Source of the DNA: Sphingobium sp.
Lineage (GTDB): Bacteria; Pseudomonadota; Alphaproteobacteria; Sphingomonadales; Sphingomonadaceae
DNA: 64,000 nt
Direction: 5' to 3'
NCBI GenBank assembly: GCA_017744605.1
Contig: JAGIAZ010000015.1
Coordinates: 1-64,000, forward strand
Shown here: one piece after another, positions 19,846-29,192 of the stretch
Numbering within the stretch: the stretch's first letter is position 1
Layout: every line of letters starts with the position of its first letter
The notes under the pieces: generated by a model
What the model saw: only the letters and a program-made list of their open reading frames with translations
The model's database searches: none
What the model was told of the DNA's origin: nothing
Program-made: the position numbers and the translations under genes

Positions 19846-20274
19846 TCAGCCCTGCGGCTGACCGGCCGCTGCCTGCGCATTCTGGCCATCGCCCTCCGGC
19901 GCGGAGACGATGTCGAACACGGTCCTGCCCTTGTCGAGCACTTCGGTCTTGCCCGCATCGGCCGCCGAGGAGCGGATGCCGAGTTCGATGCCGCTGCCGC
20001 CGGCGCTGTCGAGCAGCGAGGTTTCACCACCGCTCCGCGGCGCGGGGCCGCCGAACATGGTGTCGAGCGCCTGCTGCTGCACATTGCTCTGCTGGCTCGC
20101 GGCGGTACCCGGCGCGGGCGGGGCGAGCGCGAAATCGGGCGGAATGACAAGCGGCGGCTGGCGCGAGACCGCGAGCTCGTCCGGGCGGTCGCGGTTGACC
20201 AGGCTCGTGCCCGCACAGCCCGAAAGCAGCGCCAGCGATGCGGCGGCGAAGGGCAGGGCAGAGGGGATTCGCAT
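19846..20274 (-). CDS. BamF-type lipoprotein (DUF3035)
   Basis: 142 residues from ATG 20274. A signal peptide with lipobox SLALLSGCAGT (Cys at about 20) is followed by the family segment RDRPDELAVSRQPPLVIPPDFAL, then a Gln- and Gly-rich tail. This DUF3035 pattern is the alphaproteobacterial BamF subunit of the outer-membrane beta-barrel assembly machine. It starts 1 bp after the lspA stop. lspA encodes the very peptidase that matures lipoproteins. Confidence 0.85.
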   Translation of the reverse strand: MRIPSALPFAAASLALLSGCAGTSLVNRDRPDELAVSRQPPLVIPPDFALAPPAPGTAASQQSNVQQQALDTMFGGPAPRSGGETSLLDSAGGSGIELGIRSSAADAGKTEVLDKGRTVFDIVSAPEGDGQNAQAAAGQPQG

Positions 20275-20275
20275 G

Positions 20276-20797
20276 TCAATTGGTCTCCGTGGAAGCGGTC
20301 TTCTCGCGCAGGAGAAGCGCCCGCGCAAGCAGGATGAGGACGCCAATGGTAATTGCGCCATCTGCGAGATTGAAGATCAGGAAGGGCCGCCACTCGCCGA
20401 TGTGGAAATCGGCATAGTCGACGACATAGCCCAGCCGGACGCGATCGACGATATTGCCGAGCGCGCCGCCGAGAATGAGGCCCAGCGCGAACGCATCGTC
20501 GCGATTGCGCTCGCGCCACATCCACCAGGTCACGAAACCCGAAATGCCGACGAGGAGCAGCGTCAGCAACCACCGCATCAAATCCGTATTGGCCTTCAGG
20601 AAGCCCATCGAAACACCGAAATTCTGCGCCCAGGTCAGGCTGAAAAAAGGCGCAAGGACGACGGGTGGCGTCAACGGATGCGCCAGATCCAGCGTGTGTG
20701 TGACGAAATATTTCAGATACTGGTCGAGCAGCAGCACGACGACAGCGGCAATGATGCCGAGCTTGCGATAGCGGCCGGGAAATCCCGCTTCGGTCAT
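20276..20797 (-). CDS. lspA: lipoprotein signal peptidase
   Basis: 173 residues from ATG 20797, which overlaps the ileS stop by 4 bp. The four membrane helices and both catalytic Asp regions are seen: GGALGNIVDRVRLGYVVDY and FNLADGAITIG. LspA cuts prolipoprotein signal peptides at the lipidated Cys in the inner membrane. The ileS-lspA pairing is widespread. Confidence 0.95.
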   Translation of the reverse strand: MTEAGFPGRYRKLGIIAAVVVLLLDQYLKYFVTHTLDLAHPLTPPVVLAPFFSLTWAQNFGVSMGFLKANTDLMRWLLTLLLVGISGFVTWWMWRERNRDDAFALGLILGGALGNIVDRVRLGYVVDYADFHIGEWRPFLIFNLADGAITIGVLILLARALLLREKTASTETN

Positions 20798-23688
20798 GCC
20801 AGCACGTCCTCGCAGCGGCCGCAGAGCGCACCGTCTTCGACGACCTCGGGAAGATGGCGCCAGCAGCGGCCGCATTTGTGCTTCGAGGTCGCGCTGACGG
20901 CGATGCCGGCCCCGCTCTCTCCCTCGTTCACGCTTGCCACGATGCACATCTCCGCGAAGTCCACGTCTGCGGGAATGCCGCTCATGCGCACATCGGCCTC
21001 CAGGCTCGAGCGCACGATCTTCTCCCGCCTCAGCGGCTCAATGGCTTCATTGACCTGATCGCGCGATGAACGGATCGCGGCCCAGCGCGTTCCGAGCGCC
21101 TCGCTGCGCCACCCCGCATCCACCTCGGGCCATTCGAGCATGTGCACCGATCCATCCGCGGACGGATAGCGATCCTGCCAGACTTCTTCGGTGGTGAAGG
21201 GAATGATCGGCGCCGCATAACGCACCAGTGCATGGAAGATATGGTCGAGCACCGTACGATATGCACGGCGCTTTTCGGTTTCCGCGCCGGTCGCGGCGTT
21301 GACGTCGCAGTAGAGCACGTCCTTGCGGATATCGAAGAAGAAGGCCGAGAGGTCGTTGTTGGCGAAATCGGAGAGCGCACGGGTGTAGCGCCCGAACTCC
21401 AGCCAGGTCTCGCTGTCCGCCGCCTTGTCGACGACACTGCGCAGCTCCGCGTCCAGCTCGGCGAGCCGGTGCAGCATGTAGCGCTCCAGCTCCGGCATGG
21501 CGGAGACGGCGATGCGGTCCCTCTCGCTGTTGAAGCCGGCAAGCGCGCCGAGCAGATAGCGGAAGGTGTTGCGCAATTTCCGATAGGCGTCGGACGCGCC
21601 CGCGAGGACTTCCTTGCCGATGCGGACGTCGTCGAAATAGTCGGTGCTGGCGGCCCAGAGGCGCAATATGTCGGCGCCGCTCTCGTCCATCACCTTGAGC
21701 GGATCGACCGTGTTGCCGAGGCTCTTGGACATCTTGCGGCCGTTGCCGTCCAGCGCGAAGCCATGGGTCAGGACCGCGTCATAAGGCGCGCGGCCGCGGG
21801 TGCCGCAGCTTTCGAGCAGCGAGGACTGGAACCAGCCGCGATGCTGGTCGCTGCCCTCGATGTAGAGGTCGGCGCGAACGCCTTCCCCATAACGCTGCTC
21901 GACCACGAAGCTGTGGGTCGAGCCGCTGTCGAACCAGACGTCGAGAATGTCGTTCACGACCTCATAGTCGTCGAGCTTGTACTTGGGGCCAAGCAGCGCC
22001 TGATGATCGGCGCCGAACCAGGCGTCCGCGCCGCCGGCCTTGAAGGCATCGACGATGCGGGCGTTAACGGCCTTGTCGTTGAGATATTCGCCGGTCTGCT
22101 TGTGGACGTAGAGCGCGATCGGCACGCCCCAGGCGCGCTGGCGCGAGATCACCCAGTCCGGGCGGTCGCTGACCATGGCATGGATGCGGTTGCGCGAGCG
22201 CGCCGGCACCCAACGCGTGCGCTCGATGGCGTCGAGCGCGATCTGCCGCAAAGTCGGGCCATTGCCCTGCGCATGGCCGGGCGTGTCGCTCTCCTCACCC
22301 GCCTCGACGACCGGCAGCGGATCGCGCGCCACGTTCGGCCGGTCCATCGGGATGAACCATTGCGGCGTGCAGCGGTAGATGATGCGCGCCTTGGAGCGCC
22401 ACGAGTGCGGATAGCTGTGCTGGAAGTCGCCGGCCGAGAGCAACGCACCAGCGGCGCGCAGATCGCTCAGGATCGGGCCATCCGGGCCGTTGAATTTCGT
22501 GTTGATGACGCTGCCCTGCCCGCCCAGCCAGAGCCAGTCGGAGCGATAGAAGCCGCCATCGTCGACCGCGAAGACCGGATCGATGCCGAGCTTCTTGCAG
22601 GCGATGAAGTCCTCCTCGCCATGGTCCGGTGCCATATGGACGAGGCCGGTGCCGGCGTCGGTGGTTACGTGGTCGGCGGGGAGAAACGGGCGCGGCTTGG
22701 CGAAGAAGCCGCCGAGATGGTGCATGGGGTGGCGAGCGATGGCGCCGGCGAGTTGGGAGCCTTTAAACGTCCAAAGTGGTTTGCCAGCAGTATCTTCATT
22801 TTGGAATCCGGTGCGCTGTTCAAATGCCTCGACCAGATCGGTCGCTATTACGATTTGAATCAGCCTGTCTTCCGAGGCCATCCAATAAGCCCCGTACTCA
22901 ATCCCCTCCCCATAAGCGATCGCCTGGTTCACGGGGATCGTCCACGGGGTGGTCGTCCAGATCACCGCATGGGCGCCGACCAGCTCGGGCGCGTTCGGCG
23001 CTTCGACGATTTCGAAGGCCAGGTCGATCTGGGTGCTCGTCACATCCTCATATTCGACCTCGGCCTCGGCGAGCGCGGTCTTCTCCACCGGCGACCACAT
23101 GACGGGCTTGGCGCCGCGATAGAGCTGGCCGCTCTCGGCGAACTTCAAGAGCTCGCCGACGATCGCCGCTTCGGCCTCATACTTCATGGTCAGATAGGGA
23201 TCGTCCCAGTCGCCCATGATGCCGAGCCGCTTGAACTGCTCCTTCTGCACGCCGACCCATTTGTCCGCATAAGCGCGGCACTGGGCGCGGAACTCTTGCG
23301 GCGGCACCTCGTCCTTGTTCTGCTTCTTCTTGCGATATTCCTCCTCGATCTTCCATTCGATCGGGAGTCCATGGCAGTCCCAGCCGGGCACATAAGGCGC
23401 GTCCTTGCCCAACAAGGACTGGCTGCGGACGATGATGTCCTTCAGCACCTTGTTCATGGCATGGCCCATGTGGATGTCGCCATTGGCGTAGGGCGGACCG
23501 TCATGCAGGATGAAGCGCTCGCGGCCCTTCCGCTGTTCGCGCAGCTTGCCGTAAAGATCCTGTCGCTCCCAGCGCGCGGCAATCTGCGGCTCCTTCTGCG
23601 CGAGGCCGGCCTTCATGGGGAAGTCGGTCTGGGGCAGGAAGACAGTCGGGCGATAGTCTTTGGTTTCTTGGCTGGGCTGGTCGGTCAT
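20794..23688 (-). CDS. ileS: isoleucyl-tRNA synthetase
   Basis: 964 residues from ATG 23688 (MTDQPSQETKDYRPTVFLP). The frame is open 48 codons further up, but that part lies over a repeat and is not protein-like. HIGH motif in GDIHMGHAMNK, KMSKS in GRKMSKSLGNT, a full CP1 editing domain, and a C-terminal zinc finger KCGRCWRHL...LCGRCEDV. It charges tRNA-Ile. First gene of the run ileS-lspA-bamF. Confidence 0.96.
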   Translation of the reverse strand: MTDQPSQETKDYRPTVFLPQTDFPMKAGLAQKEPQIAARWERQDLYGKLREQRKGRERFILHDGPPYANGDIHMGHAMNKVLKDIIVRSQSLLGKDAPYVPGWDCHGLPIEWKIEEEYRKKKQNKDEVPPQEFRAQCRAYADKWVGVQKEQFKRLGIMGDWDDPYLTMKYEAEAAIVGELLKFAESGQLYRGAKPVMWSPVEKTALAEAEVEYEDVTSTQIDLAFEIVEAPNAPELVGAHAVIWTTTPWTIPVNQAIAYGEGIEYGAYWMASEDRLIQIVIATDLVEAFEQRTGFQNEDTAGKPLWTFKGSQLAGAIARHPMHHLGGFFAKPRPFLPADHVTTDAGTGLVHMAPDHGEEDFIACKKLGIDPVFAVDDGGFYRSDWLWLGGQGSVINTKFNGPDGPILSDLRAAGALLSAGDFQHSYPHSWRSKARIIYRCTPQWFIPMDRPNVARDPLPVVEAGEESDTPGHAQGNGPTLRQIALDAIERTRWVPARSRNRIHAMVSDRPDWVISRQRAWGVPIALYVHKQTGEYLNDKAVNARIVDAFKAGGADAWFGADHQALLGPKYKLDDYEVVNDILDVWFDSGSTHSFVVEQRYGEGVRADLYIEGSDQHRGWFQSSLLESCGTRGRAPYDAVLTHGFALDGNGRKMSKSLGNTVDPLKVMDESGADILRLWAASTDYFDDVRIGKEVLAGASDAYRKLRNTFRYLLGALAGFNSERDRIAVSAMPELERYMLHRLAELDAELRSVVDKAADSETWLEFGRYTRALSDFANNDLSAFFFDIRKDVLYCDVNAATGAETEKRRAYRTVLDHIFHALVRYAAPIIPFTTEEVWQDRYPSADGSVHMLEWPEVDAGWRSEALGTRWAAIRSSRDQVNEAIEPLRREKIVRSSLEADVRMSGIPADVDFAEMCIVASVNEGESGAGIAVSATSKHKCGRCWRHLPEVVEDGALCGRCEDVLA

Positions 23689-23710
23689 GCGAAGCGGAGT
23701 TTTCTTCCAG

Positions 23711-23784
23711 CCGTTCGGTTCGAGCGCAGTCGAGAACCGCATGGTCCGCGCGTCCCGCTTCTCGACTTCGCTCGAAGCGAACGG
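23711..23784. repeat. 30-nt-arm inverted repeat upstream of ileS
   Basis: The left arm at 23711-23740 (begins CCGTTCGGTTCGAGCGCAGT) and the right arm at 23755-23784 (ends GCTCGAAGCGAACGG) pair almost fully, with a 14-nt loop. It lies between divergent genes (ileS leftward, acyltransferase rightward), so it would be transcribed in an untranslated leader. This is another of the sphingomonad hairpin repeats. Confidence 0.65.
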
Positions 23785-23885
23785 TGAGGTTGTTGGATCA
23801 GCCTGCGCCCCTACGCGACGAGGCCCTCTCACGCAAGGATGGGGTGGCTTTACACCAAATTCACGCCGCCCTGCGATGAAGGCCC

Positions 23886-24881
23886 ATGGCGCGAATCGAA
23901 GACTCCCCGGATCGACTGCTGTCGATTCATTATCTGCGAGCCGTCGCCGCGGTTATGGTGGTCGTCTATCATGTCTTCTCCCACCGCATCCTGATCGCGC
24001 GCGATCCGGACCATGTTACGTGGCTCAAAGACGGCGTCGCGATCTTCTTCGTCATTTCCGGCTTCGTCATGGCCAGGTCGGCGGAGCGAGAGCCGTTTCG
24101 GCCTGCCACCTTCTTCCGACGGCGGTTACTCAGGGTCGTCCCTCTCTATTGGTTCGTCACCTTCTGGTACGTCTTGATGACGCGCCAATGGGATTGGCCG
24201 CACCTCTTCCACACCCTGCTCTTCCTGCCGGAAGCGGATAGCGCCGGCGCTGTACGGTTGCCGGTTATCGACGTCGGCTGGACGCTCAATTACGAGATGG
24301 CCTTCTACGGGCTTTTCGCTCTCTCCATGCTGCTGCCCCGACGTCTTGCGCTGTCGGTGCTGTGCGCAATCCTGGCTCTGCTCGCCATCCTCGGTAGCCT
24401 GGTCGATGCCGGCCCGCTCGCCGACTATTATTTCTTGCCCTATTGGTGGGAATTCATCGCAGGCATGCTGATCGCTCGCCTGAACCTGCGCGCGCCTGCC
24501 TGGACGCTACCGTTGGGCTTTCTCTGGCTCGCCGTCGGACCGCAGCTGTTCGATGCGCGACTGCTGGAAACCTCTCTCGCTGCGGCTCTGATCGTCGCGT
24601 CCGCCCGTTCGCTCGACGGAGTCTTGCGTCCCTGGTCTTTTCCCATGCTGCTGGGTGATGCGTCCTACGCCATTTATCTCACACATCTTTTCGTGATGTT
24701 CGCCCTGTACAACAGCTTCGGATCATTAGGCCATCCTGCTGCCATGCTGCCGCTTGCGGTCATCGGTTCGCTCATCATCGGCATTGGCGCGCACCTCTTC
24801 GTCGAGAAGCCCCTCGCCGAACTTGTCCGCTATCACAGGAAGCGATCTCCAAGCATGAGCTCGGCTGCCCTCAACCCCTGA
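23886..24881 (+). CDS. acyltransferase 3 family membrane protein
   Basis: 331 residues with about ten membrane helices. The family signature is in the first helix: SIHYLRAVAAVMVVVYHVF with the conserved His, then the ISGFVM and FFRRRLLRVVPLYW segments and a late ASYAIYLTHLF. Such OafA/YrhL-like proteins put acetyl or other acyl groups on surface sugars or lipids. No sugar biosynthesis genes are nearby, so the target is unknown. It converges on ribF with a 9-bp gap. Confidence 0.85.
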   Translation: MARIEDSPDRLLSIHYLRAVAAVMVVVYHVFSHRILIARDPDHVTWLKDGVAIFFVISGFVMARSAEREPFRPATFFRRRLLRVVPLYWFVTFWYVLMTRQWDWPHLFHTLLFLPEADSAGAVRLPVIDVGWTLNYEMAFYGLFALSMLLPRRLALSVLCAILALLAILGSLVDAGPLADYYFLPYWWEFIAGMLIARLNLRAPAWTLPLGFLWLAVGPQLFDARLLETSLAAALIVASARSLDGVLRPWSFPMLLGDASYAIYLTHLFVMFALYNSFGSLGHPAAMLPLAVIGSLIIGIGAHLFVEKPLAELVRYHRKRSPSMSSAALNP

Positions 24882-24890
24882 ACCGTCCGA

Positions 24891-25826
24891 TCAGGCGCGG
24901 GCGGGCATGAGAATAGCCCGCGTCCGGGCGACGTCCGCGTCCATCTGCGCCACCAGCGCATCGAGGCTATCGAACTTTTCCTCGTCGCGCAGCCGCTCGA
25001 CGAGCGCGACCTCGAGAGTCTTGCCGTAGAGGTCGCCATCGAAGTCGAGCAGATAGGTTTCGAGCAGCTCCTTGGGCGGGTCGAACATCGGACGGATGCC
25101 CAGACTCGCCGCGCCACCCATCACGCGCTCGTTGGGGAGGCGCACGCGCACGGCGTAGATGCCGTAGGCCGGACGCAGATAGTTGGCGAGTTCCACATTG
25201 GCCGTCGGGAAGCCGATGGTGCGGCCGCGCTTGTCGCCGTCGATGACCACGCCCTCGATCGCGAAGGGCCGCGACAGCAGCCGGGTCGCGGTTGCACAAT
25301 CGCCTGCGACCAAGGCATCGCGAATGCGGCTCGACGAGATCGCCTCGCCCGTCTCGTCGACGACCGGCGCCACCGCCTCGGCGAAAAGGCCCAACTTCGC
25401 GCCGAGATCACGGAGCACCGCGATATTGCCGCCCCGGCCTTTGCCGAAGGTGAAATCCTCGCCCGTGACCACCCCCGCCGCGCCGAAATCCTGCGCGAGC
25501 ATGGCGACAAATTCTTCCGCGCTGCGCGACGCCAGTTCGCGCGTGAACTGGAAGACCAGCATGGCGTCGGCGCCCGCCGCCGCGAACAACCGCTCGCGCT
25601 GGTCGAGCGTGGTCAGCCGGAACGGCGGCGCATCGGGCACGAACAGCCGCACCGGATGGGGATCGAAGGTCGCGACGATAGCGGGGCGCCCCTGCGCACG
25701 CGCCCTGTCGATGGCGCGGGCGACCACCGCTTGATGGCCCAGATGGAAGCCGTCGAAATTGCCGAGCGCGATGACGGCCCCGCGCAAATGCGCAGGCACG
25801 CCCCCCTCGCTCGTCAGCCGTTCCAT
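24891..25826 (-). CDS. ribF: bifunctional riboflavin kinase / FAD synthetase
   Basis: 311 residues from ATG 25826. The FAD synthetase half has ALGNFDGFHLGHQAVV and the riboflavin kinase half has GRTIGFPTANVEL and YLLDFDGDLYG. It makes FMN and FAD from riboflavin in the cytosol. The frame is open 17 codons further up, but MERLTSEGG is the usual type of family start. Single-gene unit. Confidence 0.94.
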   Translation of the reverse strand: MERLTSEGGVPAHLRGAVIALGNFDGFHLGHQAVVARAIDRARAQGRPAIVATFDPHPVRLFVPDAPPFRLTTLDQRERLFAAAGADAMLVFQFTRELASRSAEEFVAMLAQDFGAAGVVTGEDFTFGKGRGGNIAVLRDLGAKLGLFAEAVAPVVDETGEAISSSRIRDALVAGDCATATRLLSRPFAIEGVVIDGDKRGRTIGFPTANVELANYLRPAYGIYAVRVRLPNERVMGGAASLGIRPMFDPPKELLETYLLDFDGDLYGKTLEVALVERLRDEEKFDSLDALVAQMDADVARTRAILMPARA

Positions 25827-25902
25827 CCTCCGGCCTATAGGGGCCGCTGCCATGGCACGCCAGCCCCACTGCGCCATGCGGGCTCAGAGCCCGCTGGGAT
25901 GA

Positions 25903-26799
25903 TCAGGGCGTAGCGGCGATGAAGGGGCCGCCTGCCGCATAGATATCCTCTTCGAGTTGGCGGCGGCGTTCGCTCATGTCAGCCCCGTCCAGGAAGGCGA
26001 GCAGGTCGTCGTTGAGCCTTCGCGGCGCCGTTGCAAACAGGCCGTGAGGCTCGCCGCCATATTCGAGCAACGTCGCATGCGGAATTGCCCGCGCCGCTGC
26101 CCGCGCCGACGTGTCGATCGGCACGATGTCGTCCTCGGAGCCGTGGATGATCAGCGTCGGCACGTCGAATGCCTTGAGATCCGGGCGGAAATCGGTAGTG
26201 CTGAAGGCGTCGACGCAGTCCAGCGTGGCCTTGGGCCCGGCCTGGATCGCAAGCGCGAAGGTCCAGTCGAGCACTGCCTGGCTGACCGGCTTCGTCATGA
26301 AGCCCATGCCATAGAACATCTTCGCGAAGCTCTGGAGGAAAGCGAAGCGGTCCTCCCGGATCGCCTCCTTCATCTCCTCGAAAACCTGCGGCTCGACCCC
26401 ATCCGGATTGCTGCCGTCCTTCATGAGGTAAGGCACGACCGACGCGACGAGCGCGACGCGCTCTATGCCTGAGCTGCCATGGCGGCTGAGGTAACGGGCG
26501 ATTTCGCCGCCACCCATGGAGAAGCCCACCAACGACACCCCGGAGAGGCCGAGTTCCTGGATGATGTCGGAAAGGTCGTCGGCGAAGCGGTCGTAATTGT
26601 GGCCGCCCATGCCGTGGCTCGACTGACCATAACCGCGCCGATCGTAGGTGATGACGCGATAGCCGGCCTCGAGCAGAGCCAGCGTCTGATATTCGAACAT
26701 ATCGCCGTTGAGCGGCCAGCCATGAATGAGGATGACGGGTGCGCCCTGACCCATATCCTTGACGTGCAGATGCGCGCCGTCGTTCGTCTCGATGTGCAT
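25903..26799 (-). CDS. alpha/beta hydrolase (haloperoxidase-like)
   Basis: 298 residues from ATG 26799. That ATG is nine bases after GGGAG, whereas the ATG 9 bases earlier touches the same GGGAG. Alpha/beta hydrolase features: IHGWPLNGDMFEYQ (oxyanion hole), GFSMGGGE (nucleophile Ser), a late HGSEDDIVP Asp region and the His in GEPHGLFATA. The closest family is the cofactor-free chloroperoxidase/esterase group. Physiological substrate unknown. Confidence 0.82.
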   Translation of the reverse strand: MHIETNDGAHLHVKDMGQGAPVILIHGWPLNGDMFEYQTLALLEAGYRVITYDRRGYGQSSHGMGGHNYDRFADDLSDIIQELGLSGVSLVGFSMGGGEIARYLSRHGSSGIERVALVASVVPYLMKDGSNPDGVEPQVFEEMKEAIREDRFAFLQSFAKMFYGMGFMTKPVSQAVLDWTFALAIQAGPKATLDCVDAFSTTDFRPDLKAFDVPTLIIHGSEDDIVPIDTSARAAARAIPHATLLEYGGEPHGLFATAPRRLNDDLLAFLDGADMSERRRQLEEDIYAAGGPFIAATP

Positions 26800-26886
26800 G
26801 ATATCCATCTCCCGGAGTGTTGGGACGTCCATCCGGGACAACCCCGCGCGCCGTGGCGCGTTCCGGGAAATGCGGTGAAGCGCCTG

Positions 26887-27381
26887 TCAGCGCCTCCGAT
26901 AGGTCACATAGCTATAGGCCGGCACGTCGCCCAGCGCCGGAAAGTCCTCGCGCGCCGCCTCAAGCCAGCGCGCCGGATCGGGCACGGGGATGGTCGTGTC
27001 GCCGGGGGGGGAGATATGCACTTCGGTATATTCGAGGCGATCGGCGACGGGCTCGAACATCCTGTGAAGGTCCGCGCCGCCGATCACGGACAGCACGGGC
27101 GCATGAGCCGCGGCAATCGCCTCGTCCATGTCGTGGACGATTTCGGCGCCCGGTGCCGACCAATTGCGGTCACGCGTCAGCACGATATGGCGGCGATCGG
27201 CCAGGATACCCGGCAGGCTTTCGAACGTCTTGCGACCCATCAGCATCGGCGTGCCCATGGTCATCGCCTTGAAGCGGCGCAGGTCGGCCGGAATATTCCA
27301 GGGAATGTCCCCGTTGGCACCGATCACGCCATTGTCGGCGCGGGCGAACAGCAGGACGATTTCGGGGCGTTCGTCGCTCAT
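26887..27381 (-). CDS. folA: dihydrofolate reductase
   Basis: 164 residues. NGVIGANGDIPWNIPADLRRFK is the DHFR substrate-site segment with the catalytic Asp/Glu-like acid, followed by MGRKTFESLPG and VIGGADLHRMF (NADPH sites). It reduces dihydrofolate to tetrahydrofolate. It lies 4 bp downstream of purK, so folate and purine genes share a transcript. Confidence 0.95.
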   Translation of the reverse strand: MSDERPEIVLLFARADNGVIGANGDIPWNIPADLRRFKAMTMGTPMLMGRKTFESLPGILADRRHIVLTRDRNWSAPGAEIVHDMDEAIAAAHAPVLSVIGGADLHRMFEPVADRLEYTEVHISPPGDTTIPVPDPARWLEAAREDFPALGDVPAYSYVTYRRR

Positions 27382-27385
27382 CGGT

Positions 27386-28471
27386 TCAGTCTCGCTCCAG
27401 ATGCAGGCGCGTCACATGGCCCATCTTGCGGCCGGGCCGCGCCTCATGCTTGCCGTAGAGATGAAGGTGCGAGTCCGCGTCGGACAGGATATTGCGCCAG
27501 TCATGCGCCTCGTCACCGATCAGGTTGCGCATCGAGACCGCGGGCACGACCAGCGCCGTCGAACCGAGCGGCAGACCGCAGATGGCGCGGATATGGTTCT
27601 CGAACTGGCTGGTGACGGCACCCTCGATGGTCCAATGGCCGCTATTGTGGACGCGCGGCGCCATCTCGTTGAAGATGGGACCTTCCTCGCCGCAGAAGAA
27701 TTCGAGCGTCAGCACGCCGACGTAATCGAGCGCATCGGCGACCTTGGCGGCGATCGCACGCGCTTCGTCGAGCTGCGCCAGGACCGGCGCGGGGGCAGGC
27801 ACAGTGGATGTCGCGAGGATGCCCGCGTCATGGACATTGAGCGGCGTATCCCAGAAGCGGATCCCGCCTGCCGCGTCACGCACGAGCAGCACCGAAAATT
27901 CATGCTCGAAGCGGACGAACCCTTCGAGCACCGAAGGCTGTCCGCCGATCTGCGTCCAGGCATCGTCGAGCGTCTGCGACGCGCCGTCTTGCAGGCGCAC
28001 CTGACCCTTGCCGTCATAGCCGAAGCGGGTGGTCTTGAGGATCGCCGGGGCACCGACCGTCTCGATGGCGGTGCGGAGCGCAGCGCGATGGCCGACCTCG
28101 GCATAAGGCGCCGTGCGGCCGCCAAGCTGCGTGACAAAGCCCTTTTCGAGCAGCCGGTCCTGCGCGATGCGCAGCGCCTCGGCATTGGGCTGGACATGAC
28201 CGAGGCCCGCGAGGAGCGAGACCGCCGCTGCCGGAACGTTCTCGAACTCATAAGTGATGACGTCGACGCTGTCGGCGAAGCGCGAGAGCGCCTCGCCATC
28301 CTCATAATCGCCGCGTGTCCATGCTGCGCTGACGTCCGCCGCAGGACCGCTCGCCTCGGGCGCATAGATGTGCGTGCGATAGCCGAGCTGGGCGGCGGCC
28401 ATGGCGAGCATCCGGCCGAGCTGGCCGCCCCCAACGATACCGATTGTCATGCCGGGCGAGACTGGCGTCAT
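27386..28471 (-). CDS. purK: N5-carboxyaminoimidazole ribonucleotide synthase
   Basis: 361 residues from ATG 28471, 10 bp after the purE stop. The N-terminal nucleotide fold GIVGGGQLGRMLAMAAAQLG is followed by an ATP-grasp domain with RFGYDGKGQVRL and EFFCGEEGPIFNEMAPR. PurK uses ATP and bicarbonate to carboxylate AIR; PurE then rearranges the product. Part of the leftward operon purE-purK-folA. Confidence 0.95.
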   Translation of the reverse strand: MTPVSPGMTIGIVGGGQLGRMLAMAAAQLGYRTHIYAPEASGPAADVSAAWTRGDYEDGEALSRFADSVDVITYEFENVPAAAVSLLAGLGHVQPNAEALRIAQDRLLEKGFVTQLGGRTAPYAEVGHRAALRTAIETVGAPAILKTTRFGYDGKGQVRLQDGASQTLDDAWTQIGGQPSVLEGFVRFEHEFSVLLVRDAAGGIRFWDTPLNVHDAGILATSTVPAPAPVLAQLDEARAIAAKVADALDYVGVLTLEFFCGEEGPIFNEMAPRVHNSGHWTIEGAVTSQFENHIRAICGLPLGSTALVVPAVSMRNLIGDEAHDWRNILSDADSHLHLYGKHEARPGRKMGHVTRLHLERD

Positions 28472-28481
28472 CCGTTGTCGC

Positions 28482-28970
28482 TCACTCGGGACTTTCCGAC
28501 ACCGCCTCGGTCTGCTTGGCGCGCCACGCCTCAAGCCGCTGCGCAAGCGCCGGATCGTTATTCGCGAGAATGCCGGCAGCGAGCAGCGCGGCATTGATGG
28601 CCCCCGCCTTGCCGATCGCCAATGTGCCCACCGGCACGCCGCCGGGCATCTGCACGATGGACAGGAGGCTATCGAGCCCTGACAGGGCAGCCGACTGAAC
28701 AGGCACGCCCAGGACCGGCACGCGGGTCATGGATGCAACCATGCCGGGCAGATGCGCCGCCCCGCCTGCACCGGCGATGATGACCTGCAGACCCCGGTCG
28801 ACGGCGCCCTTGGCATAGGACACCAGCCGGTCCGGCGTGCGGTGCGCCGAGACGACCTTGCACTCATGCGGAATGTCGAGCGCGGTCAATGTATCGGCGG
28901 CGTGGCGCATCGTCTCCCAGTCGGAGCGGGAGCCCATGATCACCCCTATGCGCAGCCCCGAAGTCACCAT
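28482..28970 (-). CDS. purE: N5-carboxyaminoimidazole ribonucleotide mutase
   Basis: 162 residues. The class I PurE signatures are [26 protein letters not shown] and [16 protein letters not shown]. It moves the carboxyl group from N5 to C4 of the imidazole in purine synthesis. First gene of purE-purK-folA; its promoter must lie in the 222-bp gap shared with the divergent GGDEF gene. Confidence 0.95.
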   Translation of the reverse strand: MVTSGLRIGVIMGSRSDWETMRHAADTLTALDIPHECKVVSAHRTPDRLVSYAKGAVDRGLQVIIAGAGGAAHLPGMVASMTRVPVLGVPVQSAALSGLDSLLSIVQMPGGVPVGTLAIGKAGAINAALLAAGILANNDPALAQRLEAWRAKQTEAVSESPE

Positions 28971-29111
28971 TCAAATGCACCCCCGAAAACCTGGCCTCGC
29001 CTCGCCGCAGCGACGCCACCGCCGAACGGAAGCACCGACCAATGATATGGGCCAATAATGTGGGGATGTCCGCGACACAACCGCCCAAGCGGTCCGCTTC
29101 GGGATCGCAAC

Positions 29112-29152
29112 GGAAGTTTTTTCGTGTCCGTTTGCGAAAAACTTCCTATAGT
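29112..29152 (+). promoter_or_regulatory. inverted repeat and -10-like box before the GGDEF gene
   Basis: GGAAGTTTTTTCG and CGAAAAACTTCC form 12-base arms, near-perfect except for one extra T, with a short loop (29112-29146). TATAGT follows at once at 29147-29152. This looks like an operator overlapping a promoter for the rightward GGDEF gene, or an upstream element of the leftward purE promoter. The rest of the 222-bp gap shows nothing else clear. Confidence 0.45.
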
Positions 29153-29192
29153 TGCGCCAAGGCGGTGCGTGATCGCCCGATGGAGGTAGAGG

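Noticed and set aside
21142..23787. Very long rightward open frame (881 codons) opposite ileS
   Set aside because: It is antisense to a complete isoleucyl-tRNA synthetase. High GC content leaves the opposite strand open; composition is Arg/Ala/Asp-rich without domains.
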